Assembly: GCA_902489275.1 (NCBI GenBank)
Contig: CABTZK010000020.1
Location: 1-41,900, forward strand
Direction of reading: 5' to 3'
Source of the DNA: an uncultured Porphyromonadaceae bacterium
Lineage (GTDB): Bacteria > Bacteroidota > Bacteroidia > Bacteroidales > Muribaculaceae
Length of the DNA: 41,900 nucleotides
Shown here in pieces: positions 14,666-23,713 of this stretch; the first letter of the stretch is position 1; each line of letters begins with the position of its first letter. The translations under genes and the position numbers were made by a program. The notes beneath the pieces are model-generated. The model was not told the DNA's origin, searched no databases, and saw only the letters and a list, made by a program, of their open reading frames with translations.

Positions 14666-15337
14666 ATGAAAAAAGCACTGTTGCTCACGCTAATCGCCAC
14701 TCTGTGGCTATGCTGCTCCTGCACAGGCGACACCAGCGAGAAACCAGCCACGAAGAGCGAAAACAGCACCAAGGCCAAAGCCAACGGTGCCTACATCACA
14801 ATGCCCAACGGGCAAGAGCGTTACCGACCCGACACGGCAAAAATATTCTACAGCGGCAAGATCGACCTCAGTAAAACGTTTATCGTCATCTCGAAGCTAA
14901 ACCTCCAACTCTGTGTCTACGCCAACGTGAACGGCGACACCACGCTTGTGGCTCGCTACCCCGTGTGCCTGTCTCGCGCCAAGGGGCAAAAAGAGCGATC
15001 GGGCGACATGAAGACCCCCGAGTCAGAGCCAGGAGAACCGTTCACCATCAAGGAAATCAAAGATGCCAGCACTTGGCATCATGACTTTGGCGACGGGCGT
15101 GGCTCTATCCTGGCCTACGGGCACTGGTTCATGCGGCTGGAAACGCCGTTCTCTGGCATTGGCATTCACGGGAGCACCAACAACGAGGACAAGATGCCCG
15201 GGCGCGACAGCGAGGGATGCATCCGCATGCGCGACAACGACCTCAACCACCTGCACGACCATTACGCCCGCGTGGGCACGCCTGTGATTATCAAGGCCGA
15301 GCGCCAGGGCGACCTCCCCTTTGAAAAGGCTAATTGA
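14666..15337 (+). CDS. L,D-transpeptidase (YkuD domain) lipoprotein
   Basis: A 223-residue envelope protein with a lipoprotein signal (LWLCCSC, lipidated Cys most likely at 19), a Ser/Lys-rich linker and a YkuD catalytic domain (about residues 70-215). The active-site pattern IHGSTN... DSEGCIRM is intact; the catalytic Cys is residue 185 (codon 15218-15220). L,D-transpeptidases form 3-3 peptidoglycan cross-links or attach proteins to the wall, acting in the periplasm. It converges on the porin gene and their coding ends overlap by 8 bases (15330-15337), so no room exists for a terminator between them. Confidence 0.92.
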   Translation: MKKALLLTLIATLWLCCSCTGDTSEKPATKSENSTKAKANGAYITMPNGQERYRPDTAKIFYSGKIDLSKTFIVISKLNLQLCVYANVNGDTTLVARYPVCLSRAKGQKERSGDMKTPESEPGEPFTIKEIKDASTWHHDFGDGRGSILAYGHWFMRLETPFSGIGIHGSTNNEDKMPGRDSEGCIRMRDNDLNHLHDHYARVGTPVIIKAERQGDLPFEKAN

Positions 15338-17303
15338 CGAAGTTGACAATCACGCCAAACTGGAAGCGGGTGGGATTGAGCGGGTAGTGAGGCGCTGAGA
15401 AATAGTTGCTGCCTCCAAACATGCCCTTGTTGAAATGGGTGTAGGCAAGAAAGAAACGTGCCTGCTTCAGCCTGAAGTTGCCGTAGAGATTCGCAAAAGC
15501 GAAATTGCCACATTTCACGTCGCGCTGGTTGTGAAATGCCATGAGGGCGGGATTATAGGCAGGCGCGTAATACTTGGTGTAATACGTCCCATCAATGCCC
15601 AACTGGCAATGCAGCACGCGGGCCACCGTGAATTGCACGTACAGATTGCTGTAGACCGACAGCTTGGGTAACGGCAATACCTTGCCGTTGCTTGTGGTTT
15701 GATAGGTGAGCTCGTTGTCGAAATGCAAGGCTCTGACTTTCAATTTCTGGTTCCACGTGGCGCTAAGCACGTGAATGGGAGAGCCACATTGCCGAGGCGT
15801 GGCATCATAGCCCAGATAGAGGAAATTCTTGAGTGTCTCATAGCCCACGTTGACATTACTTCCTAAGTGCGGGACATCCAACTCTCCTCCCGTCCTGAAA
15901 CGCACCTCGTGACTGAAATCATTGCTCCATGCGAAATGGTTGGACACAAAGGTCTCGTAGAGGGCTGGTGCAGCCATATTTTTGAAATAGCCATAGCCAC
16001 GAATGGTCACCGTGTCGCTCATGAGCCTGAAGCGGGTGGCCACATCGCCCTTGACTTCAAGGTCGCCCACCCTATCACCTGCCACGCAAAACTCTGCCTG
16101 CGCGCGATAGGTGAGCAGCGACCCGCGCTGCTTGGTGAGCTGCCCGCCCACATAGAAGTAATTTTCGGTGATTTTGGGACTCACACGCACTGGCAAGGAG
16201 TCCAGCCCCTCTGGGGTCACGGCTCCCGTCACCGTGTCGGTCACCTGGTCACATTTCCACAACTCGTGGGCCGCATAGAGCGAGAAGCCGAATTTTGCCC
16301 ACTTGTTGAAGCCCTCAAGCAGCGACACGCCCACGGTGTTGCGCAAGCTGCGATAACGCGTGCGCTCATCGGTGCCGCCCAGATGCAGATAGGTGTGGTC
16401 GAAGAATGCCGTGTCCTGGGCGGCGTTGGTGTTCTTGAATCGATGCTGGTTGGTCCTGTAATTGAGTGTCCAAACGAAACTGGTGACCGGGACATAAGTC
16501 TTGCCCACAATCGTGTCGGTGAGCGAGTCGCGATCGTAATGATAATAGCCCACCTTGTAACGGTGATTCATGTAGAACTCGCAGCCCTGGAGCTTAGTCG
16601 TGGCACCAGTGAGGTTCGTGAGAATGTCTTTGGGATTCACGCGGGTCTCGCCGCCCTGCACTGCGGCAGGGTCGGTGATATAGCGGTCGTCGGTGATGCC
16701 GCCACTCTCCTTGACGGTGGCGTTCCAGGTGTTGAAAAACGTGTGCAGCTCGTAGCGGTCGCCCTTGTAGGAGGCGAAACCGCCTGCCATGAAGTTCTTG
16801 CCGGCCTGGTAGTCATAAGAGCCCTTGCTGTAGATATAATCGACCTTGGCGCCAATGGCCAGCCGCTTGTCTACATTGCCGCTAAAAAGCGCCTGCGTGC
16901 GATCCTGGTTGCTGTGCTTGTCACCACCCGTGGCATACCCCAATAGCGTCATGGGAATGCGGGTGTTGTAGAACACCTGGTTGTCGATCGAGGGCAGCCA
17001 GGTGTTCATGGCGTCATCAAGAAAGAAGTTGGTGGCTGCCGGGCGGTTAAAGAAAATCTGATCCTGCCCAGCCGCGCCGTAGTTTCCCGTTGTAGCCCAC
17101 GCCTTGCTGCGCAACGAGGGAATGAAATTGTCATGATAGTTCTCGTGAGCCGTGTCGAGCGGGACGGAATACTGCAACCCAAGCGGGTCACTTAGCGTCC
17201 AGGCGCGGCTGGGAGCCACCACTTGCTTCTTCTTGGCCTGAACTGGGAGCGCCAAGCACACAGCAACTGCCAAAAGACAATATTTCAAAACCTTATTTCT
17301 CAT
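15330..17303 (-). CDS. Putative porin (Porin_10-like outer membrane beta-barrel)
   Basis: A 657-residue outer-membrane protein. A signal peptide (LLAVAVCLALPVQA, cleavage near residue 23) is followed by a long region of alternating aromatic/polar beta-strands: FFNRPAATNFFLD, RLAIGAKVDYIYSKGSY, MNHRYKVGYYHYDRD. It ends in FQFGVIVNFVN, as expected of a barrel protein. The pattern fits the Bacteroidetes 'putative porin' family (Porin_10); the solute is unknown. It has a -7 element 12 bases before the start, and no co-directional gene follows. Confidence 0.82.
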   Translation of the reverse strand: MRNKVLKYCLLAVAVCLALPVQAKKKQVVAPSRAWTLSDPLGLQYSVPLDTAHENYHDNFIPSLRSKAWATTGNYGAAGQDQIFFNRPAATNFFLDDAMNTWLPSIDNQVFYNTRIPMTLLGYATGGDKHSNQDRTQALFSGNVDKRLAIGAKVDYIYSKGSYDYQAGKNFMAGGFASYKGDRYELHTFFNTWNATVKESGGITDDRYITDPAAVQGGETRVNPKDILTNLTGATTKLQGCEFYMNHRYKVGYYHYDRDSLTDTIVGKTYVPVTSFVWTLNYRTNQHRFKNTNAAQDTAFFDHTYLHLGGTDERTRYRSLRNTVGVSLLEGFNKWAKFGFSLYAAHELWKCDQVTDTVTGAVTPEGLDSLPVRVSPKITENYFYVGGQLTKQRGSLLTYRAQAEFCVAGDRVGDLEVKGDVATRFRLMSDTVTIRGYGYFKNMAAPALYETFVSNHFAWSNDFSHEVRFRTGGELDVPHLGSNVNVGYETLKNFLYLGYDATPRQCGSPIHVLSATWNQKLKVRALHFDNELTYQTTSNGKVLPLPKLSVYSNLYVQFTVARVLHCQLGIDGTYYTKYYAPAYNPALMAFHNQRDVKCGNFAFANLYGNFRLKQARFFLAYTHFNKGMFGGSNYFSAPHYPLNPTRFQFGVIVNFVN

Positions 17304-17314
17304 ATTTTTATGTG

Positions 17315-17322
17315 CAAAGATA
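17315..17322 (-). promoter_or_regulatory. -7 element before the porin gene
   Basis: On the minus strand TATCTTTG lies only 11 bases before the porin ATG, implying a very short 5' leader. A TTTG at the -33 position is not present. Confidence 0.5.
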
Positions 17323-17395
17323 TATAAAAAACAAGATTTTTACGCCCAGTTATATGAGAAAAACCTTGGTTTTCTTAGAGGGAACGTTCACCATC

Positions 17396-18331
17396 CTACT
17401 GGAAGAAGGTGAGGAAATAGGCTGGGAATGGGGTCTCGAAATGGAGGGGCTGATGCGTGCGAGGATGATAGAGAGCCAAGCGAAACGCATGCAGGCACAA
17501 GCGTTGCGCGCCATCGGTAACACTTCCATACTTGAAATCGCCCACCACAGGATGATGAAGCACTTGCATGTGTACCCTGATTTGGTTCTTGCGCCCCGTG
17601 TGCAAGTAGAGCTCAAGCAAAGCGAAGCGACTGTTTTGCCGCAATAGCCGCCAGTCGGTGCTCGCCCACTTGCCGCCATTGTTGGTGCGGCTGCTCACCA
17701 CTTTCATGCTGGGTGTGTCCTTGAGCCAACTCTCGACGTGTCCCTTGTCCTTCTCCATTGCCCCCTCGACAACAGCCACATAGCGACGATCGATAATCGT
17801 CTTGTGCCAATCGGCCGTGAGCCATTGCTGCACCTCAACACGCTTGGCATAAATCATGAGACCACTGGTGCGCGTGTCGAGGCGATGCACCACGTGGGCA
17901 TGGCAACGCTGGCGCGTCTCGATAAAATACCGGTCGAGCAAGTCTTTCATGTTGAGGCTGTTGCGCCCGACACCCATCGAGAGCACCTCATCGGCTTTAT
18001 CGACCACAATAAGGTCATCGTCCTCATAGACCACTGCGAAAAATTTCGAGAAATCGAAACGGCTGCTGCTGCGTGGCCCGGGGTGCTTGCTCACCTCGAC
18101 CAGCATGCCCGGTTTGACCTGAAAGTTAAAATGGGTTTGCTGCACCTGGTCAACCAGCACCCCTCCGCCACTCAGGATGGCCTTAGCCTTGGAGCGGCTG
18201 ATGCCGTCAAGGCGTTTCATGACAAAATCCAGCAACCCCATCTCCTCCCGAGCAAGGAACTGGGTAAACTTCACATCGGTCTTGGGCACCCCATGGGTGG
18301 GCGGCTTGTCGCTATAACGCACGTTTTTCAT
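17396..18331 (-). CDS. RluA-family RNA pseudouridine synthase
   Basis: A 311-residue protein with an S4-like RNA-binding segment (about residues 33-85, LDFVMKRLDGISRSKAKAIL) and a RluA/RluD-type catalytic domain. The motif HRLDTRTSG contains the catalytic Asp152; RRYVAVVEG and HTGRKNQIRVHM are further family signatures. These enzymes convert uridine to pseudouridine in rRNA or tRNA; the target position cannot be told from sequence. It lies 38 bases after dnaJ on the same strand and may be read from the grpE-dnaJ transcript. It is a different subfamily from the RluB homologue at the left edge. Confidence 0.94.
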   Translation of the reverse strand: MKNVRYSDKPPTHGVPKTDVKFTQFLAREEMGLLDFVMKRLDGISRSKAKAILSGGGVLVDQVQQTHFNFQVKPGMLVEVSKHPGPRSSSRFDFSKFFAVVYEDDDLIVVDKADEVLSMGVGRNSLNMKDLLDRYFIETRQRCHAHVVHRLDTRTSGLMIYAKRVEVQQWLTADWHKTIIDRRYVAVVEGAMEKDKGHVESWLKDTPSMKVVSSRTNNGGKWASTDWRLLRQNSRFALLELYLHTGRKNQIRVHMQVLHHPVVGDFKYGSVTDGAQRLCLHAFRLALYHPRTHQPLHFETPFPAYFLTFFQ

Positions 18332-18369
18332 CGAATTCTAACAAAAACTTGTGATGGCACACGCTATCG

Positions 18370-19551
18370 TCAATTATCGAAAATGTGTCGCAACCGGCTG
18401 AAGATGCGGTTCTTGGCCGAATCGCTCGGTTTCACATTGGGCGAGTCCTTGAGCACCTCAACGGCTCTCTGCTCGCTGGAACTCAAATTTTCGGGGACAT
18501 ACACCATCACATTGACGAGGATATCGCCTGTTCCATAGCCTTCGGGACTGGGCAAGCCCTTGCCGCGCAAGCGTAGCACCTTGCCGGGCTGGGTGCCTGG
18601 CGTGATGGTGACACGGGCATGGCCGTCGATGGTTGGAACCTCGACCTTGCCGCCGAACACTGCCGTTGGGAAATCGAGCATCAAGTTATATATCAAGTCG
18701 TTGCCATCGCGCTGCAATTGTGCGTCGCGTTCTTCCTCGATGGCAATGAGCAAGTCGCCAGGGATTCCGCCATCGGGCGCCTCATTGCCTTTCCCGCTCA
18801 TTTTCAGGGTCATGCCCTCGGCAACGCCAGCAGGGATATTGACCGTTACAATGTTCTCTTTGCGCAAGAGTCCCTGTCCGCCACATTCTGGGCAACGCTC
18901 CTTGATGATTTTACCTGTTCCACCACAAGCGTGGCAGGTGGTTTGCGTCTGCATTTGGCCCAAGATCGTGCGCTGGATGCGCATCTCCACGCCACTGCCA
19001 TGGCAGGTGGCGCAAGTCTCAAGCGCCGTGCCGCCTTTAGCGCCCGTACCATGACAAGCCTGGCACGAGACCATGCGCGGGATTTTCAGTTTCTTTTCAA
19101 CGCCATGCGCCACATCATGCAGATTCACACGCACGCGGATGCGCAAGTCGGTACCGCGGCGCGCTGCCCGCCCGCCCGAATAGCGGCTGCGACTGCCACC
19201 TCCAAAGCCGCCAAAGCCAAAACTGCCAAAAATATCGCCGAACTGCGAGAAAATATCCTCCATCGACATGCCGCCGCCCGAGAAGCCACCGCCCATGCCG
19301 CCAGGGCCGTCGATGCCTGCCCAACCCATTTGGTCATAGCGCGCCCGCTTGTCGGGATTGCTCAAGATGTCGTAGCACTCGGCAGCCTCCTTGAACTTCT
19401 CCTCGGCCACCTTTTTCTCGGCGTCTGACTTGCCCTGCTGGCGGTCGGGATGATACTTGATGGCCATCTTGCGATAGGCTTTCTTGAGCTCATCGGCTGT
19501 CGCATTTCGGCTAACGCCTAACACTTCGTAAGCATCTCTTTTCTGTGCCAT
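18370..19551 (-). CDS. dnaJ: Chaperone protein DnaJ
   Basis: A 393-residue co-chaperone that stimulates DnaK ATPase and delivers unfolded clients. The J domain has HPD at residues 34-36. A Gly/Phe-rich linker with many GGMGG and GFGG stretches follows (about 75-115). Four zinc-binding CxxCxGxG-type repeats are complete (CQACHGTG, CATCHGSG, CHACGGTG, CPECGGQG), then come the two C-terminal substrate-binding beta domains. It begins 18 bases after grpE, so the two form an operon. No CIRCE-type repeat was noticed upstream. Confidence 0.97.
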   Translation of the reverse strand: MAQKRDAYEVLGVSRNATADELKKAYRKMAIKYHPDRQQGKSDAEKKVAEEKFKEAAECYDILSNPDKRARYDQMGWAGIDGPGGMGGGFSGGGMSMEDIFSQFGDIFGSFGFGGFGGGSRSRYSGGRAARRGTDLRIRVRVNLHDVAHGVEKKLKIPRMVSCQACHGTGAKGGTALETCATCHGSGVEMRIQRTILGQMQTQTTCHACGGTGKIIKERCPECGGQGLLRKENIVTVNIPAGVAEGMTLKMSGKGNEAPDGGIPGDLLIAIEEERDAQLQRDGNDLIYNLMLDFPTAVFGGKVEVPTIDGHARVTITPGTQPGKVLRLRGKGLPSPEGYGTGDILVNVMVYVPENLSSSEQRAVEVLKDSPNVKPSDSAKNRIFSRLRHIFDN

Positions 19552-19569
19552 TGTCTAAATTCCTTATTT

Positions 19570-20160
19570 TTATTTTCCCACAACCACTTTGGCGTGGCGC
19601 AGAACCTTATCATTAATCATGTATCCCTTGAGCACGGTGTCGATGACTTTTCCCTTTTGGCTCTCGTCGGGAGCGGGAAAGATGGTCACGGCCTCATGAA
19701 TGTCGCTGTCAAACGCGGCACCCGTCGACTCCATGGGCTTCACTTGCTGCTTATCAAGATAGGCCATAAATTTATTATAGATTAAATTCACGCCCTCTTT
19801 CAAGGCGTCCACATCGGCCGTCTGCCCAATAGCCTCAAGGGCCCGCTCCAAGTCGTCGATCACGGGAAGGAGCTCCAGCATCGCTTTCTCGCCGCCGTAC
19901 TTGATGAGATCGGCTTTCTCACGAAGCGTGCGCTTGCGGTAATTGTCGAACTCGGCCATCAGAAACAGGTAGTCATTTTTCTGCTTTTCGAGTTCGGTTT
20001 CCAGCTTTGCGATTTTATCTTCCGGGGTCTCCTCGTTAGTCTCCTCGCCGGCTGCCGACTCTTGATTTTGCTCTTGCACGGGGGCATCGGCGGTTTGAGT
20101 GCCTTGCTCCTGAGTGGACGGCGTGTCAGTCTTCAACTCTTCTTTCTCTTTTTTGCTCAT
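19570..20160 (-). CDS. grpE: Protein GrpE
   Basis: A 196-residue nucleotide exchange factor for DnaK. An acidic, Gln/Glu-rich disordered N-terminus (to about residue 55) leads into a long coiled coil (IAKLETELEKQKNDYLFLMA), the conserved FDNYRKRTLREK segment, and the C-terminal beta domain with VIDTVLKGYMINDKVLRHAKVVV. The ATG at 20160 begins MSKKEKEE; the in-frame upstream start at 20214 adds an uncharacteristic leader. No consensus -7 sequence is evident in the 132 bases between ispE and grpE, so its promoter is unresolved. Confidence 0.96.
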   Translation of the reverse strand: MSKKEKEELKTDTPSTQEQGTQTADAPVQEQNQESAAGEETNEETPEDKIAKLETELEKQKNDYLFLMAEFDNYRKRTLREKADLIKYGGEKAMLELLPVIDDLERALEAIGQTADVDALKEGVNLIYNKFMAYLDKQQVKPMESTGAAFDSDIHEAVTIFPAPDESQKGKVIDTVLKGYMINDKVLRHAKVVVGK

Positions 20161-20292
20161 ATCTTGTTTGAATTTTATTCTCAATGTTTTATAGGGGGGT
20201 GTGACGCGGTACACGCTGTGGTGCTATCAAAAACCGCGCCAAAGCGCAAGAGCTCCACAAGCGCTCATCAAGAACGGTTAGCCACGCTCGTT

Positions 20293-21114
20293 TTACAGCC
20301 GCATGACAAAATGTCTCCATCCAGTCCATTGGCTGGCGAGCCGTTTTGCCAATTTGTCACTGTCGAAAATGCCAAAAATGGAACTTCCGCTGCCGCTCAT
20401 GCAGCAATACTGCGCGCCTCCCTGCTCCATCTCGCTTTTGATAGTGGCCAGAGCGGGAAATTGCGCAAACACACTTTTCTCAAAGTCATTTTTCAGCGCG
20501 CCTGCCCACGAGCCAACGGGCTGGCTCAATATTTCGGGGATGGGTTGAGGGGATGGGGTTGCTGTCACTTGCGCGTAGGCCTCCTTGGTAGAGACCGACA
20601 CGTCAGGCTTGACGAGCAGCAAAGTTTTGCCCTTGAGCGAGACCTCAACGGGTGTGAAAACGTTGCCGATTCCCATTGCTAAAACGGGGCGATTATAGAT
20701 AAAGAAGGGGCAATCGGCACCAAGGGCAACGGCCCGCGCCGCCAGCTCACGGTCACTGGCCCCGAGGGCAAACATCTCGTTGAGCATCATCATGGCATGG
20801 GCGGCATCGCTGGAGCCTCCGCCCAGACCAGCGCCATCGGGAATGCGCTTGTAGAGATAGATGTCGACAGCAGGCACTTCGTAATGGGTTCGCATGAGCT
20901 CGTAGGCTTTCATCACCAAGTTTTTGTCGGGCGGACAATCGACCTTGTTGCCATAGCAGGTCATCGTGGTCTCGCTGCCTGTGGCCGGCACAATTTCAAG
21001 GGAATCGGTGAGAGGAATCGGGTAAAACACGGTTTCGATATTGTGATACCCGTCAGGGCGACGACTCACGATATTCAGGCCTAAATTAATCTTAGCGTTA
21101 GGGAATGTGATCAT
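20293..21114 (-). CDS. ispE: 4-diphosphocytidyl-2-C-methyl-D-erythritol kinase
   Basis: A 273-residue GHMP-family kinase of the MEP isoprenoid pathway; it phosphorylates the 2-hydroxyl of CDP-methylerythritol with ATP. Evidence: the N-terminal FPNAKINLGLNIVSRRPDGYH with catalytic Lys, the ATP-binding PDGAGLGGGSSDAAH motif, and the C-terminal MSGSGSSIFGIF glycine-rich motif. The ATG at 21114 is the family start; the frame is open 57 bases further up into the cls gene. It begins 13 bases after the cls stop, so both are probably co-transcribed. Confidence 0.96.
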   Translation of the reverse strand: MITFPNAKINLGLNIVSRRPDGYHNIETVFYPIPLTDSLEIVPATGSETTMTCYGNKVDCPPDKNLVMKAYELMRTHYEVPAVDIYLYKRIPDGAGLGGGSSDAAHAMMMLNEMFALGASDRELAARAVALGADCPFFIYNRPVLAMGIGNVFTPVEVSLKGKTLLLVKPDVSVSTKEAYAQVTATPSPQPIPEILSQPVGSWAGALKNDFEKSVFAQFPALATIKSEMEQGGAQYCCMSGSGSSIFGIFDSDKLAKRLASQWTGWRHFVMRL

Positions 21115-21127
21115 GACAGTTTTTGAT

Positions 21128-22576
21128 TTACAGAATTGGGCCGAGCAGGCGAGACAGTGACTCAAGGGCACGCTGCCACAGCGGCCGCCTGCGCCAGTGC
21201 GAGAGAATGATGCGCGTGCAGCCAGCCTTGATGTCGTCTAAGAACACGCGTTTCATCCTCCTGTTGAAGTCGCGGCCGTAGACCAGCGCGTTGCACTCAA
21301 AGTTGTGCTCAAAGCTGCGGAAGTCAAAATTGGTGGACCCGGTGGTCACAAACTCATCATCGACGATGACACACTTGGCGTGCATCATGCGGCGCTCGAA
21401 GAAATAGACTTTGATGCCTGCTTCAAGGCACTCCCTCACGTAGGAAAAGGAGGAATAGCGAAGCACCTTGCTGTCGGGCGACCTCGGTATCATCAGGCGC
21501 ACGTCCACTCCCGAGAGCGCGGCGGTTTGCAAGGCCTTGATTTGCCCGTCGCTGGGCAAGAAATAGGGGGTCTGGACATAAATGCAGCGCTTCGCCATCG
21601 AAATGGCTTTGAGAAAGACGAACGACATCCCATTCCACTTGCCCATGGGTCCGCTGGCAACAATTTGCATGCCATTGCTGTCGTTGGGGTTCCTGCTGCG
21701 GCTCCGTGTTTCCTGCGTGAGGAGCATGCGTTTCATGAAATTCCAGTCGACTGCAAAAGAGAATTGCAAAGCGCTCACGATGTCGCCCACCACTCTCAAA
21801 TGCGTGTCGCGCCAGGCGCTCTGGCCACGCTCGCCAGTCACATAGCGGTCGGCAATGTTCATGCCGCCGATATAGCCAACCCTGCCATCGATAATCACCA
21901 GTTTGCGGTGATTGCGCCAGTTGAGCCGATTAGCCAATTGCGGGAAAGTCACCCTCAAAAAAGGATAGGCCTCGACTCCCATCTTGCGCATGTGCTTGAA
22001 AAACGAGGTGGCAATGCTCCACGAGCCCACATGGTCGTAGATGACCCTCACCTTCACGCCTTCTTGGGCTTTTCGGATGAGGATGTTCGAGAGTTCCTGG
22101 CCAATCTGGTCGGCCGAGAATATATAATACTGTAGATTAATGTATTCCTTGGCGAGCATGAGATCCGTCTTCAACTGCTCAAACTTGCCCTTCCCCTCGG
22201 TAAAAATGTCGATTTGATTGCCTGGGAAGAAATGAGGCTCGGTGACTGCGTTCACAAGCCTGATCAACTGCTTGCTGTCGTCAGTCAAGTCAAGCTGGTC
22301 GATGTCAACCGTCTCTAAGGGTCTTTGGCTGCGTAATTTTTGGCGGTTTTTCAGCGAGATCATCGCCACGCTTTTCATGCTGCGCCCAAAGAAAAGGTAG
22401 AGTATCAGCCCTAAGAAAGGGAGCAGGATGAGCACTGTGACCCACGAAAGCGACTTGATGGGGTTACGATTTTCAGAGATAACGACCGCAATGGTACTTA
22501 ACACCGTAATGGCATACAAAATCGTGAAGACAATGAACACCAGGTGCGAGTAAGGGAACATTTCGGCTAATATCAT
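21128..22576 (-). CDS. cls: Cardiolipin synthase (phospholipase D type)
   Basis: A 482-residue inner-membrane enzyme that condenses two phosphatidylglycerols into cardiolipin and glycerol. Two N-terminal transmembrane segments (about residues 9-30 and 42-62) precede two phospholipase D domains, each with an intact HxKxxxxD motif: HRKLVIID from His223 and HAKCVIVD from His399. Length and layout are typical of bacterial ClsA-type enzymes. It heads the cls-ispE pair. Its promoter is not obvious: only about 40 bases separate it from the terminator of the upstream gene. Confidence 0.96.
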   Translation of the reverse strand: MILAEMFPYSHLVFIVFTILYAITVLSTIAVVISENRNPIKSLSWVTVLILLPFLGLILYLFFGRSMKSVAMISLKNRQKLRSQRPLETVDIDQLDLTDDSKQLIRLVNAVTEPHFFPGNQIDIFTEGKGKFEQLKTDLMLAKEYINLQYYIFSADQIGQELSNILIRKAQEGVKVRVIYDHVGSWSIATSFFKHMRKMGVEAYPFLRVTFPQLANRLNWRNHRKLVIIDGRVGYIGGMNIADRYVTGERGQSAWRDTHLRVVGDIVSALQFSFAVDWNFMKRMLLTQETRSRSRNPNDSNGMQIVASGPMGKWNGMSFVFLKAISMAKRCIYVQTPYFLPSDGQIKALQTAALSGVDVRLMIPRSPDSKVLRYSSFSYVRECLEAGIKVYFFERRMMHAKCVIVDDEFVTTGSTNFDFRSFEHNFECNALVYGRDFNRRMKRVFLDDIKAGCTRIILSHWRRRPLWQRALESLSRLLGPIL

Positions 22577-22618
22577 AGTTCTCTACGGTTTATCTCTAAC
22601 GGATGAGCTGAGGCATAT

Positions 22619-22668
22619 AAAAAACAAGCTATCATTCTCCCGATGCTCATGCTCGGGTTGATGATAGC
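22619..22668 (-). terminator. Intrinsic terminator of the small T9SS-like gene
   Basis: On the minus strand GCTATCAT (22668-22661) pairs with ATGATAGC (22635-22628), and inside it CCCGA (22657-22653) pairs with TCGGG (22643-22639). TTGTTTTTT follows at 22627-22619. This is a strong two-part stem with a U-tract. Confidence 0.85.
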
Positions 22669-22725
22669 GACACATCCTGTGAAAGCGAAATGACGCAGCA
22701 AGAAATCGCCGTGTGGCAGAACACC

Positions 22726-23037
22726 CTACTTCACAACGACCTTGCGCGACCACCCGCGGGTATTGCAGCGCACGATGTAGAATCCCTTGGGCATCTCAAT
22801 CGAGGCGTGAGAATCGGCCGCGACACGCAAGGTTTTCATCAGTTGCCCTGTGATGGAGTAGATGCTGAACACCGTCTCACTGCTGCCTGCCGAGAAATAG
22901 ATGTGACCATTGCCGCCGTACACAGCGGCCTGATCCGACACACTCTCCACGGCCGGGGCTTGGGCTGGGCTGGCCCACGCGCTGCTGCCCACACACAATG
23001 TGGCACACGAAATCAATATGTACAATACCTTCTTCAT
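22726..23037 (-). CDS. Small exported protein consisting mainly of a T9SS-like C-terminal domain
   Basis: A 103-residue protein: signal peptide (MKKVLYILISCATLCVG, cleavage likely after AWA, about residue 22), a short linker, then about 60 residues with the pattern of a type IX secretion sorting domain (VFSIYSITGQLMKTLRV, then MPKGFYIVRC and a final SRKVVVK). There is essentially no cargo domain. Such domains normally target a fused passenger for export and removal by the sortase PorU; two PorU-type proteins lie 4 kb away. It has its own -7 element and terminator, so it looks like a genuine small gene rather than a fragment. A cut-down remnant of a larger secreted protein remains possible. 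Confidence 0.75.
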   Translation of the reverse strand: MKKVLYILISCATLCVGSSAWASPAQAPAVESVSDQAAVYGGNGHIYFSAGSSETVFSIYSITGQLMKTLRVAADSHASIEMPKGFYIVRCNTRGWSRKVVVK

Positions 23038-23046
23038 TTCAACTCA

Positions 23047-23054
23047 CAAAAGTA
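23047..23054 (-). promoter_or_regulatory. -7 element before the small T9SS-like gene
   Basis: On the minus strand TACTTTTG fits TAnnTTTG and lies 9 bases before the ATG, just after a run of ten T. No TTTG at -33 was found. Confidence 0.45.
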
Positions 23055-23268
23055 CAAAAAAAAAATTAGTGAACCTAATTTTTCGCACAATTTTTTGCGC
23101 CAATTTCCGTTTACGCGTGCTGGCAGAGCGCATGACTGATGATTAGCGTTCCTTTTTCTATCACCGGCATGATTCTGCCACATTACTACAACATGAGGCA
23201 ATGCGGTAAAAGAGAATGGATTGAAACGCAGTTAATGGTTTGTTCTCCCGCCTGGACGGGAAGTTACG

Positions 23269-23603
23269 ATGAACCCCGACGAAAGTATTCTGCATGCTGT
23301 GTTCGATGCCTCGTTTGCCGGCTATCGCCCCACCAGCACCGGGCATGAGCTTCAATATTTAGAGAACTTGCGGGACATCGAGGGTATGCAGGACCTCAAC
23401 ACCGATAGCGTCACCGACATGAGCGACATGTTCAAGGACTGCACCGAGCTAAAAGGCACAAACGCCGAGTACGACGCCTCCCAAAAACGGGCATCGAGAT
23501 GGCCAACCCCACCACGGGCTACTTCACCAGTAAAAACCCGTCGGGCTGGGGACTAACAACATTATCTTGCCCCAAGGCTTTCGCAAGGCTATTGGTTCAA
23601 TGA
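23269..23603 (+). pseudogene. BspA-type (DUF285) surface protein remnant, frameshifted
   Basis: The frame from 23269 encodes FDASFAGYRPTST, a linker, then LNTDSVTDMSDMFKDCTEL, the hallmark of BspA-like leucine-rich repeats (DUF285). At 23483-23487 the frame breaks within CCAAAAACGG: the intact frame would continue as TGIEMANPTTGYFTSKN, which is found in the -1 frame (from 23487) and runs to a TGA at 23601-23603. Only one repeat remains, no signal peptide is seen, and the in-frame stop upstream is at 23233. It is therefore a decayed tail of a larger surface protein. A sequencing error at the A-run could explain the frameshift but not the missing N-terminus. Confidence 0.7.
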
Positions 23604-23641
23604 AGAAACACCCTTTTTTTAAGACAAGAACAAGGTGAATT

Positions 23642-23672
23642 TTTGGGGAAACCATAATTTTTCCTAACTTTG
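23642..23672 (+). promoter_or_regulatory. Promoter of the glycosyltransferase gene
   Basis: TTTG at 23642-23645 and TAACTTTG at 23665-23672 with a 19-base spacer fit the Bacteroidetes consensus, 41 bases before the ATG. Confidence 0.8.
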
Positions 23673-23713
23673 CGTATGATTCATCAATAAAAACACGTAA
23701 AAATTGAAGTGAT

